A DNA stretch of 64,000 bases from Nanchangia anserum (GTDB taxonomy: Bacteria; Actinomycetota; Actinomycetes; Actinomycetales; Actinomycetaceae), in the NCBI RefSeq assembly GCF_015240065.1, contig NZ_CP060506.1, positions 434,001 to 498,000 of the forward strand, given 5' to 3'. A program made the translations under genes and the position numbers. The notes under the pieces were generated by a model, which saw only the letters and a program-made list of their open reading frames with translations, was not told the DNA's origin and made no database searches. The stretch's first letter is position 1. Every line of letters begins with the position of its first letter. Shown piece by piece: positions 9,609-18,961 of this stretch.

Positions 9609-10323
9609 TGCATCGCCTCATTCCCTACGCCCATCGCGGGGGCGCGGGCGAGGTCGTCGAAAACTCTGACATCGCGGTCGCGCGCACGGCCGCTCGGGCA
9701 GGGTGGCGGCTGGAAACCGACGTCCGGCTCAGCGCCGACGGCCACATCGTGTTGAGCCACGACGCGAACCTGCGCCGGGCCTGGGGGTCGACATTGACGT
9801 TGCGGGCGCTACGTGGGACGAGCTCGCCGCCGTGCGCGGCCCCGACGGAGAGCACCTCATCCGGCTGGTCGACGTCTTAGCGAGCTACCCCGAGCTGTGG
9901 ATCAACATCGAACCCAAGGATGACGCGGTCGTCGCCCCGCTCGTCGCGGCGATCCGCGATGCCGGGGCGCAGCGACGCGTCATCGTGTCGTCGTTTCACT
10001 CCCGCCGAATCCGCCGCCTGCGCCGGCTCGCCCCCGAGATTCCCACCGGCGCGACGCCGGGGATCGTCGCGGCACTTGTCATCGGCTCCCAGCTGACGAT
10101 TGATGTCCCCGTTCGCGGCTGCGTTGCCGTGCAGATTCCGCCGACGTGGAACGGCCTTCCCGTCCTCACCCGGCGCCTCGTGTGCGCCGCTCACCGGCGC
10201 GGCATCGAGGTGCACGTGTGGACCATCGACGATGCGGTCGAGATGCGTCGCCTCATCGATCTCGGCGTCGACGCCATCATGACGGACTATCCCGATCGGC
10301 TCGCACACATTCTCGATCGCTAG
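9599..10323 (+). pseudogene. Glycerophosphodiester phosphodiesterase, one frameshift
   Basis: GDPD-family TIM-barrel enzyme that hydrolyses glycerophosphodiesters to glycerol 3-phosphate. The N-terminal signature is clear (YAHRGGAGEVVENS, then ETDVRLSADGHIVLSHD), with catalytic-type His, Arg, Glu and Asp. After LRRAWG the frame is lost inside a GGGGG run at about 9782-9786; adding one G continues as VDIDVAGATWDELAAV, then WINIEPKD, VIVSSFHSRRIRRL, EVHVWTIDD and DAIMTDYPDRL. All conserved blocks are therefore present across two frames and the break looks like an undercalled homopolymer. ATG 9599 overlaps the M23 stop and has GGCGAGG just before it. Localisation is probably cytoplasmic because no signal peptide is seen. 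Confidence 0.85.
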
Positions 10324-10348
10324 GTCCGTGCGGGTACGCCGCGGCGGA

Positions 10349-10354
10349 TAGGCT
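10349..10354 (+). promoter_or_regulatory. -10 box of leaderless rpiB promoter
   Basis: TAGGCT ends six bases before the ATG of rpiB; no ribosome-binding site is present in the intervening GGGCGC. It fits the leaderless pattern seen at several other genes in this window. Confidence 0.5.
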
Positions 10355-10360
10355 GGGCGC

Positions 10361-10818
10361 ATGAAGATCTTCGTTGCCTCCGATCACGCCGGTTTCGACC
10401 TCAAAGCGCAGCTGTGTGCGCACCTGAGCGCGCACGGCCACGACGTCACCGACGTCGGCCCGGCCAGCTACGATCCCGAGGACGACTACCCGGCGTTTTG
10501 TATTGCGTGCGGCGAGCAGGTGGTCGCCCATCCCGGTTCCCTTGGCGTCGTCATCGGTGGCTCCGGTAATGGCGAACAGATCGCGGCCAACCTCGTCGAC
10601 GGGTGCGGTGCGCGCTCGCGTGGAACCTCGTGACCGCGCGGCTGGCTCGCCAGCACAACGACGCCAACGTGGTCTCGATCGGCGCTCGCATGCACACCGA
10701 GGACGAGGCCGTGGCCATTGTCGACGCCTTCCTCGCCGAGGCCTTCTCGGGCGAGGAACGCCATTCGCGTCGCATCGCGCAGCTCGCCGACTACGAGGCC
10801 CAGCGCCAGACTCGCTAG
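10361..10818 (+). pseudogene. rpiB: Ribose-5-phosphate isomerase B, one frameshift
   Basis: RpiB interconverts ribose 5-phosphate and ribulose 5-phosphate in the non-oxidative pentose phosphate pathway. The N-terminal half has the family hallmarks (FVASDHAGFDLK, then GVVIGGSGNGEQIAANLVDG). The frame breaks at the GGG at 10601-10603; one added G joins it to VRCALAWNLVTARLARQHNDAN, then VVSIGARM and a normal C-terminal helix ending YEAQRQTR. The rebuilt protein is about 151 residues, usual for the family. Loss of this housekeeping gene by one homopolymer base suggests an assembly error. The start is ATG 10361 behind a leaderless -10 box. Confidence 0.88.
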
Positions 10819-10840
10819 GTTTCCCCACGCCCAACCGCGG

Positions 10841-10849
10841 TGCTAAGCT
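10841..10849 (+). promoter_or_regulatory. Extended -10 promoter element for tRNA-Arg
   Basis: TGCTAAGCT is an extended -10 element (TGN plus TAAGCT) ending 12 bases before the first base of the tRNA, a plausible distance for a short 5' leader. Confidence 0.45.
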
Positions 10850-10861
10850 GGTCCGCGGTTA

Positions 10862-10937
10862 GCCCCGATAGCTCAGTGGATAGAGCGTTTGCCTCCGGAG
10901 CAAAAGGTCGCAGGTTCGAATCCTGTTCGGGGCACCA
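10862..10937 (+). tRNA. tRNA-Arg (anticodon CCG)
   Basis: A complete cloverleaf can be folded by eye. The acceptor stem GCCCCGA pairs with TCGGGGC, the D-arm has GCTCAGTGGATAGAGC, and the anticodon stem TTTGC/GCAAA encloses the loop CTCCGGA, giving anticodon CCG (reads CGG, arginine). The T-arm is GCAGGTTCGAATCCTGT, the discriminator is A, and CCA is encoded at 10935-10937. It is followed by an MFS gene and, further on, argS, its cognate synthetase. Confidence 0.97.
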
Positions 10938-11011
10938 ACCCTGTCGCGCGTGATCGCGGCGGGGATTCGGCTATGTGAAGCGTGTCCACCTCATTCGTGA
11001 TCTGGAGAACC

Positions 11012-12244
11012 GTGCGCACCTATCTGGAATTGTTGCGCCTGCCCGGCGCCTGGCAGTTTTCGCTTGCGGGATTTGTCGCGCGCTATCCCATGGCCATGAT
11101 GGCGATGTCCGTCGCCCTGGCGATTCCGGTGATCTACGGCAATTACACGTTGGCGGGTCAGATTGCGGCAGCCAACATCATTGCCTTCTCCCTGGGGGCT
11201 CCGGTGCTCGCTCGCCTCGTCGACAGGTACGGGCAGTGGCGGGTGTTGTCGAAGACCGTTCCGGCGTTCGGCATCTTCCTCCTGCTGCTCGCCGGCCTCA
11301 TCGCCGCCCACGTTGACGGGTGGATCCTCGTCATCGCGGCGATTCCCGTGGGCGCGTTTTCGGGGGCCTTGGGGGCGATGGTGCGCGCGCGCTGGGCAAC
11401 TAAGGTCAGCGGGCCGGGGCAACTGACCCAGGCCTTCGCCTTCGAGGCCGCGCTTGACGAGGCCGCGTTCGCAACCGGCCCCATGTTCGCCACGTTGCTC
11501 GTCACGTCCGTGCATCCGCTCGCCGGGCTCATCGCGTGCGCGCTTATCCAAGTTGTCGGCGGCTTCGCCCTCATCGTTCAGCGCGGCAGCGAGCCGGCAC
11601 CGCAACCGCGCGTGACAGAGATCCACACGGGGTCGGTGCTGCGGTCGAAGGCGATCGTCATTCTCGGCGTGACGTACGCGTTTGCCGGAGCCATCTTCGG
11701 TGCGCTCGATTTGGCGACCGTCGCGTTCGCGACCGAACACGGGGCGCGCCCGCTCGCCGGTGTGCTGCTGGGAATCGTCGCGGCGGGCTCGCTCATCGGC
11801 GCCCTCGTCTATGGCTCTCGCGTGTGGCCGCTGTCGCAGGGGCGGCTGTTCGTCGTCGGCATTACCCTGATGGCCGCCGGCAACATGGTCATTCTGCTCG
11901 TGCATTCGATGGCGACGTTCGCCCTCGTCATGTTCGTCATGGGGTTGACCATCGCCCCGACGATGACGAACGTCAATGCGATGGTTCAGCGCATCGTCCA
12001 TCCCTCGCAGCTGACCGAAGGGCTGACGTGGCTGTCGACGTTCATGAACCTCGGCGTCGCCGTTGGTGCCGCGTGCGGAGGCCGGATGGTCGATCTCCAC
12101 GGCGCGCGCGGGGGCTGCTACGTCGTTGCCCTGTCGGCGCTGGCGACCCTCATCGTCGGAATCGGCGGCGCCGGTTGGTTGCGGACGTCGCTGCACAAGG
12201 CCGACGAGCGCCGGCGCACCGTGTGGGAGCAGCGTCACGAGTAG
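11012..12244 (+). CDS. MFS transporter
   Basis: About 410 residues with some 12 hydrophobic segments, starting [27 protein letters not shown], a pattern of actinobacterial major-facilitator exporters. The intracellular loop after TM2 reads [12 protein letters not shown], the MFS motif-A region (usually GxxxDRxGRR). A second six-helix half begins near [16 protein letters not shown]. The C-terminus is short and basic ([15 protein letters not shown]). GTG 11012 is preferred because GGAG lies four bases before it; an in-frame GTG at 10982 has no ribosome site. The substrate cannot be told; exporters of this shape are usually annotated as drug or sugar efflux. It sits alone between tRNA-Arg and argS on the same strand. 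Confidence 0.85.
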   Translation: MRTYLELLRLPGAWQFSLAGFVARYPMAMMAMSVALAIPVIYGNYTLAGQIAAANIIAFSLGAPVLARLVDRYGQWRVLSKTVPAFGIFLLLLAGLIAAHVDGWILVIAAIPVGAFSGALGAMVRARWATKVSGPGQLTQAFAFEAALDEAAFATGPMFATLLVTSVHPLAGLIACALIQVVGGFALIVQRGSEPAPQPRVTEIHTGSVLRSKAIVILGVTYAFAGAIFGALDLATVAFATEHGARPLAGVLLGIVAAGSLIGALVYGSRVWPLSQGRLFVVGITLMAAGNMVILLVHSMATFALVMFVMGLTIAPTMTNVNAMVQRIVHPSQLTEGLTWLSTFMNLGVAVGAACGGRMVDLHGARGGCYVVALSALATLIVGIGGAGWLRTSLHKADERRRTVWEQRHE

Positions 12245-12290
12245 GCGGGCACGGGCTTGGCGAGAATCGTAGTTCGCCCCGCGGGGGCTG

Positions 12291-12296
12291 TAGTCT
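12291..12296 (+). promoter_or_regulatory. -10 box of leaderless argS promoter
   Basis: TAGTCT ends seven bases before the ATG of argS with no Shine-Dalgarno in the GTCGACC spacer. It probably starts the argS-lysA-hom-thrC-thrB transcript. Confidence 0.5.
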
Positions 12297-12303
12297 GTCG
12301 ACC

Positions 12304-13983
12304 ATGACTCCTGACGCACTTGCTGAGAAGATCCGTTGTGCCCTGGTCGACCTCGTCTCCGCCGGCCGTCTCGATCTCGACGTCGAGGCGATTCCCTCCC
12401 CAGTCAAGGTCGAGCGTCCCCGTTCGCGCGAACACGGCGACTGGGCGACGAACGTTGCTCTTCAGCTCGGCAAGCGCGCAGGCACGACTCCGCGCGACCT
12501 CGCGGCGATGATCGCCGAGGCGATCGGCGATGACGAGGGCATCGACGCCGTCGAGGTCGCCGGCCCCGGCTTCCTCAACATCACGCTGTCGGCGGCCTCG
12601 GCCGGTGAACTGGCGCGGACCATCCTCGACACCGGGCCACAGTGGGGCCGCTCGACGGCACTGCGCGACCTCGCGGTCAACCTCGAGTTCGTCTCGGCCA
12701 ACCCGACGGGTCCGATCCACCTGGGCGGGGCCCGGTGGGCCGCCGTGGGCGACACGCTCGCGCGCGTCATGGAGGCGTGTGGAGCTGACGTGACACGGGA
12801 GTACTACTTCAACGACCACGGCAGCCAAATCGACAGGTTCTCCTCGTCGCTGCTGGCGGCCGCACGCGGCGAAGACGTCCCCGAGGATGGCTACGGCGGC
12901 GACTACATCGGCGAGATCGCCCAGCAGGTGCGCGACGACGAGGTGGCGGCGGGCCGCCCGGATCCCGTCGATCTCGACGACGCCCAGGCCCAGGAGGTCT
13001 TCCGCGCTCGCGGGGTCGAGCTCATGTTCGCCCAGATCAAGGACAAGCTCGTCGAATTCGGCGTCAACTTCGACGTGTTCTTCCACGAGGAAACTCTCCA
13101 CCGCTCCGGTGCCGTCGACCGCTCGATCCAGCGGTTGCGTGACGCCGGCGCCGTCTACGAGGCCGATGGGGCCGTGTGGCTGCGCACGTCGCAGTTCGCC
13201 GACGACAAGGACCGCGTCCTCATCAAGTCCGATGGCGAGGCCGCCTACTTCGCCGCCGACACCGCCTACTACCTCGACAAGCGCGAGCGCGGGGCCGACT
13301 GCTGCATCTACCTGCTGGGAGCCGATCACCACGGCTACATTGGCCGCATGATGGCGATGTGTGAGGCCTACGGCGACAAAGCCGGCGACAACATGCAGAT
13401 CATCATCGGTCAGCTGGTGAACCTCGTGAAGGACGGCAAGCCCGTGCGCATGTCCAAGCGCGCCGGCAACGTCGTCACGCTCGACGACCTGGTCGACGCC
13501 GTCGGCGTCGACGCCGCGCGTTACGCGCTCGTGCGCTCGTCGATGGACCAGGCCCTCGACATCGACCTCGATCAGCTGGCCTCACACTCGAATGACAATC
13601 CCGTCTACTACGTGCAATACGCCCACGCGCGCACGTGCAGCGTCGCGACGAACGCAGCCGAGCATGAGGTCAGCCGCGACGCCGGGTTCACCCCGGCGGC
13701 CCTCGATACGGCGGCCGACTCCGAGCTGCTGGGCGTCCTCGCGCGCTTCCCCGCGATCGTCGCCCAGGCTGGGGAGCTGCGCGAACCGCACCGCGTCGCC
13801 CACTACCTCGAAGACGTCGCCGCGGCCTATCACGCGTGGTATGCCAAGTGCCGCGTGACCCCACGCGCGGGAGAAGAGGTCAACGCCGGGCACGTGGCTC
13901 GCCTGTGGCTCAACGACGCCGTGCGCCAGGTGCTCGCCAACGGCCTGAACCTGCTGGGGGTTTCGGCTCCCGAGAAGATGTAG
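12304..13983 (+). CDS. argS: Arginyl-tRNA synthetase
   Basis: Class I synthetase charging tRNA-Arg, 559 residues, normal length. An N-terminal additional domain (about 1-120, [19 protein letters not shown]) precedes the catalytic core, whose HIGH-type motif reads [12 protein letters not shown] (HLGG, a usual variant in this enzyme). The KMSKS-type loop reads RMSKRAGN, also typical of ArgS, which often lacks the canonical lysine. The C-terminal anticodon-binding DALR domain follows ([12 protein letters not shown] onward). ATG 12304 lies directly behind a leaderless -10 box. lysA starts eight bases after the stop, so argS heads the amino-acid operon, the standard actinobacterial order. Confidence 0.97.
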   Translation: MTPDALAEKIRCALVDLVSAGRLDLDVEAIPSPVKVERPRSREHGDWATNVALQLGKRAGTTPRDLAAMIAEAIGDDEGIDAVEVAGPGFLNITLSAASAGELARTILDTGPQWGRSTALRDLAVNLEFVSANPTGPIHLGGARWAAVGDTLARVMEACGADVTREYYFNDHGSQIDRFSSSLLAAARGEDVPEDGYGGDYIGEIAQQVRDDEVAAGRPDPVDLDDAQAQEVFRARGVELMFAQIKDKLVEFGVNFDVFFHEETLHRSGAVDRSIQRLRDAGAVYEADGAVWLRTSQFADDKDRVLIKSDGEAAYFAADTAYYLDKRERGADCCIYLLGADHHGYIGRMMAMCEAYGDKAGDNMQIIIGQLVNLVKDGKPVRMSKRAGNVVTLDDLVDAVGVDAARYALVRSSMDQALDIDLDQLASHSNDNPVYYVQYAHARTCSVATNAAEHEVSRDAGFTPAALDTAADSELLGVLARFPAIVAQAGELREPHRVAHYLEDVAAAYHAWYAKCRVTPRAGEEVNAGHVARLWLNDAVRQVLANGLNLLGVSAPEKM

Positions 13984-13991
13984 GTGAGGTC

Positions 13992-15428
13992 ATGAGCGGC
14001 ACCCACGCACCGATCGACACCGCTGTTCGCGCCGATCTCGTCTGCCCCGAGCCGGCCGCGCGCCCGGACCTGTGGCCCGCCGGCACCTATCGGCGCGAGG
14101 ACGGAGTTCTCGTCGTCGGCGGTCTCGCCCTCACCGAGCTCGCCGAATCGACCCCGACGTTCGTGTGGGACACCGCGGATTTCGCCGCCCGCGCACGTCG
14201 TTGGGCCGAGGCGATGAACGAGGCATTCGACGGGCGCGCGCACGTCCACTACGCCGCGAAGGCCTTCCTATGTGCCCGTGCGGTTCACCTGGCGAATGAT
14301 GCGGGGCTGGGGATTGATACGGCCTCGGCGGGCGAGCTCGAGTGCGCTCTGCGTGCGGGAGCGACCCCGGAACTCGTCGGGTTGCACGGAAATAACAAAC
14401 TCGACGCCGAGATCGATCGGGCAATCACGGCGGGGATCGGCCGCATTATTGTCGACTCACTCGACGAAATCGACGTGCTCGAAGAACGCGCTCGCGCCTG
14501 CGGGCTGAGCGACGTTCCCGTCATGGTGCGCGTGACCTCGGGGGTGCATGCAGGGGGCCACGAGTTCATCGCGACGGCGCACGAGGACCAGAAGTTCGGA
14601 CTCTCGCTCAGCGGTGCCGCGGCGCAGGCCGCGCGACGCGTCGAGGCCTCTGACGTGCTGCGCCTCATCGGTCTGCACTCTCATATTGGCTCCCAAATCT
14701 TCGCCATCGAAGGTTTCGCCGAGGCGGCCTCGCGGTTGCTCGAGCTGGTTGCCGACCTCGCCGAGGAGGGCATCACGATCGACGAGCTCGATCTCGGCGG
14801 CGGCCTGGGCATCGCCTACACGGGTGCAGACCCCTGCCCACCGCACCCGCGCGAGGTTGCCGCCGCGCTGCGGGCGAGTCTCGAGGAGTCGGCGGCAATG
14901 CGTGGAATCGCTTTGCCTCGGGTCTCGATCGAGCCGGGTCGCTCAATCGCGGGTCCCAGCCAGATCATGTTGTACACGATCGGCACCATCAAGGATCAGC
15001 CGGTGGACGAGGGCCAGGTGCGGACCTACGTGTCGATCGACGGTGGCATGAGCGACAACATTCGCCCGGCCCTCTACGGCGCCGCCTACACGGCGACGCT
15101 GGCTAATCGCGCGAGTGCGGCGCCGCTGAGGCGCTGCCGGGTCGTCGGGCGCCACTGTGAGTCGGGCGATATCGTCATTCACGACGTGTGCCTGCCCGCC
15201 GATATCCGTCGCGGCGACCTCCTGGCCGTTCCCGCGGTCGGCGCCTACGGTCACGCGATGGCCTCGAACTACAACATGCTCACCAGGCCCGGCGTCATCG
15301 CCGTTGCCGATGGGGAAGCCGAGACGGTCATTGCACGAGAAACTGTCGACGACGTCCTGCGCCGCGATCGCGATCTGGTCGCGTCCGCGGATAAGACGGC
15401 GGGGACGCCCGAGCGCATGAGTGGATAG
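13992..15428 (+). CDS. lysA: Diaminopimelate decarboxylase
   Basis: PLP enzyme for the last step of lysine synthesis (meso-diaminopimelate to lysine plus CO2), fold-type III, 478 residues. The PLP lysine is K90 in HVHYAAKAFLC. Further family blocks are the HSHIGSQIF helix-turn, the glycine-rich phosphate loop DLGGGLGIAYTG, the EPGRSIAG segment and the substrate-site CESGDI. ATG 13992 follows GGTGAGG and begins eight bases after argS, so translation is coupled. A TAGGGT box overlapping its stop may give the downstream genes an extra promoter. Confidence 0.97.
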   Translation: MSGTHAPIDTAVRADLVCPEPAARPDLWPAGTYRREDGVLVVGGLALTELAESTPTFVWDTADFAARARRWAEAMNEAFDGRAHVHYAAKAFLCARAVHLANDAGLGIDTASAGELECALRAGATPELVGLHGNNKLDAEIDRAITAGIGRIIVDSLDEIDVLEERARACGLSDVPVMVRVTSGVHAGGHEFIATAHEDQKFGLSLSGAAAQAARRVEASDVLRLIGLHSHIGSQIFAIEGFAEAASRLLELVADLAEEGITIDELDLGGGLGIAYTGADPCPPHPREVAAALRASLEESAAMRGIALPRVSIEPGRSIAGPSQIMLYTIGTIKDQPVDEGQVRTYVSIDGGMSDNIRPALYGAAYTATLANRASAAPLRRCRVVGRHCESGDIVIHDVCLPADIRRGDLLAVPAVGAYGHAMASNYNMLTRPGVIAVADGEAETVIARETVDDVLRRDRDLVASADKTAGTPERMSG

Positions 15429-15465
15429 GGTGAGGGCAAGACACCCCGACGAATCAAGGGAAGCC

Positions 15466-16758
15466 ATGAGTCTCGACACCGTGAAAATCGCCGTTCTCGG
15501 ATGCGGAACGGTCGGTAGCCAGGTCGTTCGTCTGCTTGCTGAGCGCGGCGGTGACTACGCGGCCCGGTGCGGGGCGCACGTTGAGGTCAGCGGGATCGCC
15601 GTGCGTGACATCGATGCCCCTCGCCCCGACTGGATCGACCGCGACAAACTAACGGTCGACGCCGACGCCCTCATCGATGACGCCGACATCGTCATCGAAC
15701 TCATCGGCGGAATTGAGCCCGCGCGCACGTGGGTGCTACGCGCCCTGCGGGCCGGGGCCACCGTCGTCACCGGCAACAAGGCGCTGCTGGCCAGCCACGG
15801 CCCCGAACTCCACGACGCCGCGCGCGAGAGCGGCGCGAGCCTCTACTTCGAGGCGGCGGTTGCCGGCGCGGTCCCCGTTGTCTACGGACTGCGCGAATCG
15901 CTGGCGGGGGACCGGGTCGAGGGCGTGCTCGGCATCGTCAACGGGACGACGAACTACATCCTCGACCAGATGGCGACCCATGGGTGGAGCTACGACGAGG
16001 CGCTCGCGCGGGCGCAGGAACTCGGCTACGCCGAGGCCGACCCGACGGCCGACGTCGACGGTCTCGACGCCGCCGCCAAGTGCGCCATCCTCGCATCCCT
16101 CGCCTTCCACACGCGCGTCGGCATCGATGACGTCGCGGTCGAGGGCGTCCGCTCGATCACCCCGGCCGACATCGCCGCCGCCAAGCGGGCCGGTGGAGTC
16201 ATCAAGCTGCTCGCCCACGCCCGCCGCGTGCGCACGGATGAGGGCGAGGCGGTGTCCGTGCACGTGGCCCCGACCCTCGTCTCGACGGCGAACCCGCTCG
16301 CGAGCGTATCGGGTGCGTTCAATGCCGTCGTCATCGACGCCGAGGCCGCGGGCCGCCTGATGTTTTACGGCCAGGGCGCGGGCGGGGTACAGACGGCGTC
16401 GGCAGTCCTCTCCGACGTCGTCGCCGCGGCCACGCACATCGCTCACGGCGGCTCGGCTCCGCGCGAATCGGCCTATGAATCGCTGCCGATCCTGCCGGCC
16501 AGCCAGGTCACCGGCGAGTTCCAGCTGCGCTTCGCTGTTCCCGATCGCACGGGCGTCCTCGCCGAGATCGCCGGGATCTTCGCCGCTCACGGCATCTCCA
16601 TTGCCGCGCTCGAGCAGACCTGCGAGGACGACACCGAATCGACCCTGACACTGACGACCCACCACTCCACCCGCTCGGCCATTGACGCCGCGCTCGACGA
16701 ACTGACACACACCGACAGCGTCACCCGCGTGATCGCGGTGATGATGAGGGAGGCATAA
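15466..16758 (+). CDS. hom: Homoserine dehydrogenase with C-terminal ACT domain
   Basis: Reduces aspartate semialdehyde to homoserine with NAD(P)H, the branch point to threonine and methionine; 430 residues. The N-terminal Rossmann motif reads [11 protein letters not shown]. The catalytic domain shows [21 protein letters not shown] and [16 protein letters not shown]. The last 80 or so residues form an ACT domain ([20 protein letters not shown]-like segment), the usual site of threonine feedback inhibition. ATG 15466 is preceded by AAGGGAAG. The stop is two bases before thrC. Confidence 0.97.
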   Translation: MSLDTVKIAVLGCGTVGSQVVRLLAERGGDYAARCGAHVEVSGIAVRDIDAPRPDWIDRDKLTVDADALIDDADIVIELIGGIEPARTWVLRALRAGATVVTGNKALLASHGPELHDAARESGASLYFEAAVAGAVPVVYGLRESLAGDRVEGVLGIVNGTTNYILDQMATHGWSYDEALARAQELGYAEADPTADVDGLDAAAKCAILASLAFHTRVGIDDVAVEGVRSITPADIAAAKRAGGVIKLLAHARRVRTDEGEAVSVHVAPTLVSTANPLASVSGAFNAVVIDAEAAGRLMFYGQGAGGVQTASAVLSDVVAAATHIAHGGSAPRESAYESLPILPASQVTGEFQLRFAVPDRTGVLAEIAGIFAAHGISIAALEQTCEDDTESTLTLTTHHSTRSAIDAALDELTHTDSVTRVIAVMMREA

Positions 16759-16760
16759 CA

Positions 16761-17861
16761 ATGGCACAGCCCTGGCGCGGCCTGCTGGCCGAATACGCGG
16801 ATCGACTGCCGCTCGAGGCCGAGGACACCCCGATCACCCTGGGGGAGGGCGGCACGCCGCTCGTCAAGTCCGACCCCCTCAGCGCCGAGGTCGGTGCCGA
16901 GGTCTACATCAAGGTCGAGGGTGCCAACCCGACCGGGTCGTTCAAGGACCGCGGGATGACGATGGCGATGACGAAGGTCGCCTCGTCCGGGTGCGAGATG
17001 GTCGCGTGCGCCTCCACCGGCAACACGTCCGCGTCGGCGGCCGCCTATGCCACGCGCGCTGGATTCTCGTGTGCCGTCGTTCTGCCCGCCGGCAAGATCG
17101 CGGCCGGCAAACTCGCCCAGGCGATCGTCCACGGCGCAACCCTCATCGCCGTCGACGGCAACTTTGACGACTGCCTGCGCATCGTCCGCGAGCTCACCCA
17201 GACCTACCCGGTGGCGCTCGTCAATTCCGTGAATCCCTACCGCCTCCAGGGGCAGAAGACGGCGGCGTTCGAAATCGTCGACGCCCTCGGCGACGCTCCC
17301 GACATTCACGTTCTGCCCGTTGGCAACGCCGGCAACATCTCGGCGTATTGGATGGGCTACAACGAGTACGCGGGCCGCACGACCGCGGCCTCGATCGACG
17401 ATTCCGCGACGCGGCTTGAGGCCGTCGCGAGCCGTACCCCCCGGATGTGGGGCATCCAGGCCGCCGGCGCCGCCCCATTCGTCGCCGGCCACCCTGTCGC
17501 CGACCCGGAAACGGTGGCGACGGCCATTCGCATCGGTAACCCGGCCTCGTGGGACTATGCCGTCGCGGCTCGCGACGACTCCGATGGCCTCATCACGGCC
17601 GTGAGCGATGAGCAGATTCTCGACGCCCAGGCCATCCTCGCCGCAGAAACCGGGGTGTTCTGCGAACCGGCCTCGGCCGCTTCGGTTGCCGGTTTGCGCC
17701 ACTTGGCTCAACAGGGACAGGTCCCCGAGGGCGCGCGAATCGTGTGCACGGTGACTGGCAACGGCCTGAAGGACACGGCAACGGCACTCGGTGATCGCGC
17801 GATCGATCCCGAGGTCATCGAACCTACGCTCGAGGCTGCCTGCCGCGCCCTGGGACTCTAA
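16761..17861 (+). CDS. thrC: Threonine synthase
   Basis: PLP enzyme converting O-phosphohomoserine to threonine. 366 residues, the shorter class without the plant-type N-terminal extension. The PLP lysine is K62 in [14 protein letters not shown]. The phosphate-binding loop is [11 protein letters not shown], and [15 protein letters not shown] forms the substrate loop. A GGGAGG site in the last codons of hom precedes the ATG by about eight bases. It lies between hom and thrB with two-base gaps on both sides, so all three are translationally coupled. Confidence 0.97.
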   Translation: MAQPWRGLLAEYADRLPLEAEDTPITLGEGGTPLVKSDPLSAEVGAEVYIKVEGANPTGSFKDRGMTMAMTKVASSGCEMVACASTGNTSASAAAYATRAGFSCAVVLPAGKIAAGKLAQAIVHGATLIAVDGNFDDCLRIVRELTQTYPVALVNSVNPYRLQGQKTAAFEIVDALGDAPDIHVLPVGNAGNISAYWMGYNEYAGRTTAASIDDSATRLEAVASRTPRMWGIQAAGAAPFVAGHPVADPETVATAIRIGNPASWDYAVAARDDSDGLITAVSDEQILDAQAILAAETGVFCEPASAASVAGLRHLAQQGQVPEGARIVCTVTGNGLKDTATALGDRAIDPEVIEPTLEAACRALGL

Positions 17862-17863
17862 CC

Positions 17864-18754
17864 ATGGGTGTGACCGTGGAGTCGGCACGGGTGCGGGTCC
17901 CGGCGACGTCGGCGAATCTCGGGCCGGGATTCGACTCGCTGGGGTTGGCGCTCGACATCTACGACGAGGTCGAGGTTCGCACAACAGACGGCCCTAGCCG
18001 CGTCGACATCGTCGGCGAGGGTGCCGGCACGTTGGCAACGGACGAACGACATCTCGTCGTGCGGATGCTGCGCCTGGGCCTCGAGAGGGCGGGATGCCCC
18101 CAGGTCGGCGTCCACATGCGCTGTCACAACCGCATTCCTCATTCGCGGGGGATGGGCTCGTCCGCAGCCGCGATCGTCGCCGGGCTGGGACTCGCCGCTG
18201 TCCTCAGCGGGGGAGCGCTGAGCCGGGAGGACATTCTGTCGCTGGCCAGCCACGAGGAGGGCCACCCCGACAACGTCGCCCCGGCCATCTACGGCGGCCT
18301 CACCGTGTCGTGGACCGACGGCGAGGACGCGCGCACCCTACGGCTCGATCCACCGGAGCAGCTGCGTCTGAGCGTCCTCGTCCCCGGTGGCGAGCTCGCG
18401 ACCGAGCGCGCACGCTCGCTGCTGCCGGCCAGTGTGCCCCACGCCGATGCCGCGTTCAACGCTGCGCGCGCGGCGCTGCTCGTCGCCTCGCTTGCCAGCG
18501 GCGGCGGCGATCTCATGGCGGCGACGGAAGACCGGCTCCACCAGCCCTACCGCCGCGACATCATGGCCGAGTCGCTCGAGCTCATGGACTCCCTGCGCGC
18601 ACGTCGCTTCCCGGCGGTCGTCTCGGGTGCCGGGCCGAGCGTGCTCGTCTTCGCCCGTCTCGACGCCGAGGCCCGCGCGCATGTCGAGGCCGCCGACTTC
18701 CGCCTCATCGAGACGACGTGTCCGGCGAGCGGTCTCGAGATGACGACCGCGTGA
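17864..18754 (+). CDS. thrB: Homoserine kinase
   Basis: GHMP-family kinase making O-phosphohomoserine for ThrC; 296 residues. It starts with the family pattern VRVPATSANLGPGFDSLGLAL. The ATP-binding glycine/serine loop reads IPHSRGMGSSAAAIVAGL, and the C-terminal motif is VVSGAGPSVLVF. Last gene of the Asp-family operon, two bases after thrC. About 200 bases separate it from the rho start, so rho probably has its own promoter or leader. Confidence 0.97.
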   Translation: MGVTVESARVRVPATSANLGPGFDSLGLALDIYDEVEVRTTDGPSRVDIVGEGAGTLATDERHLVVRMLRLGLERAGCPQVGVHMRCHNRIPHSRGMGSSAAAIVAGLGLAAVLSGGALSREDILSLASHEEGHPDNVAPAIYGGLTVSWTDGEDARTLRLDPPEQLRLSVLVPGGELATERARSLLPASVPHADAAFNAARAALLVASLASGGGDLMAATEDRLHQPYRRDIMAESLELMDSLRARRFPAVVSGAGPSVLVFARLDAEARAHVEAADFRLIETTCPASGLEMTTA

Positions 18755-18961
18755 GTGGGCAAGCTCACGCCAGCGGTGGTGCGGTGGCAGTGGGGGAATT
18801 GATACCCTTAGCTGCGACGAAGGGACGCTGCGCCCGATAGGTGCGACACCGCCGTGTGCCACCTTGTCGCTCACGAATGTTTCCTTGTCCAGCCCGTCGG
18901 TTACGGGTATTTTCTTCCAAGCGCCAGAACGCGCCTCATCAGTTACGTGAAGGACCACTTC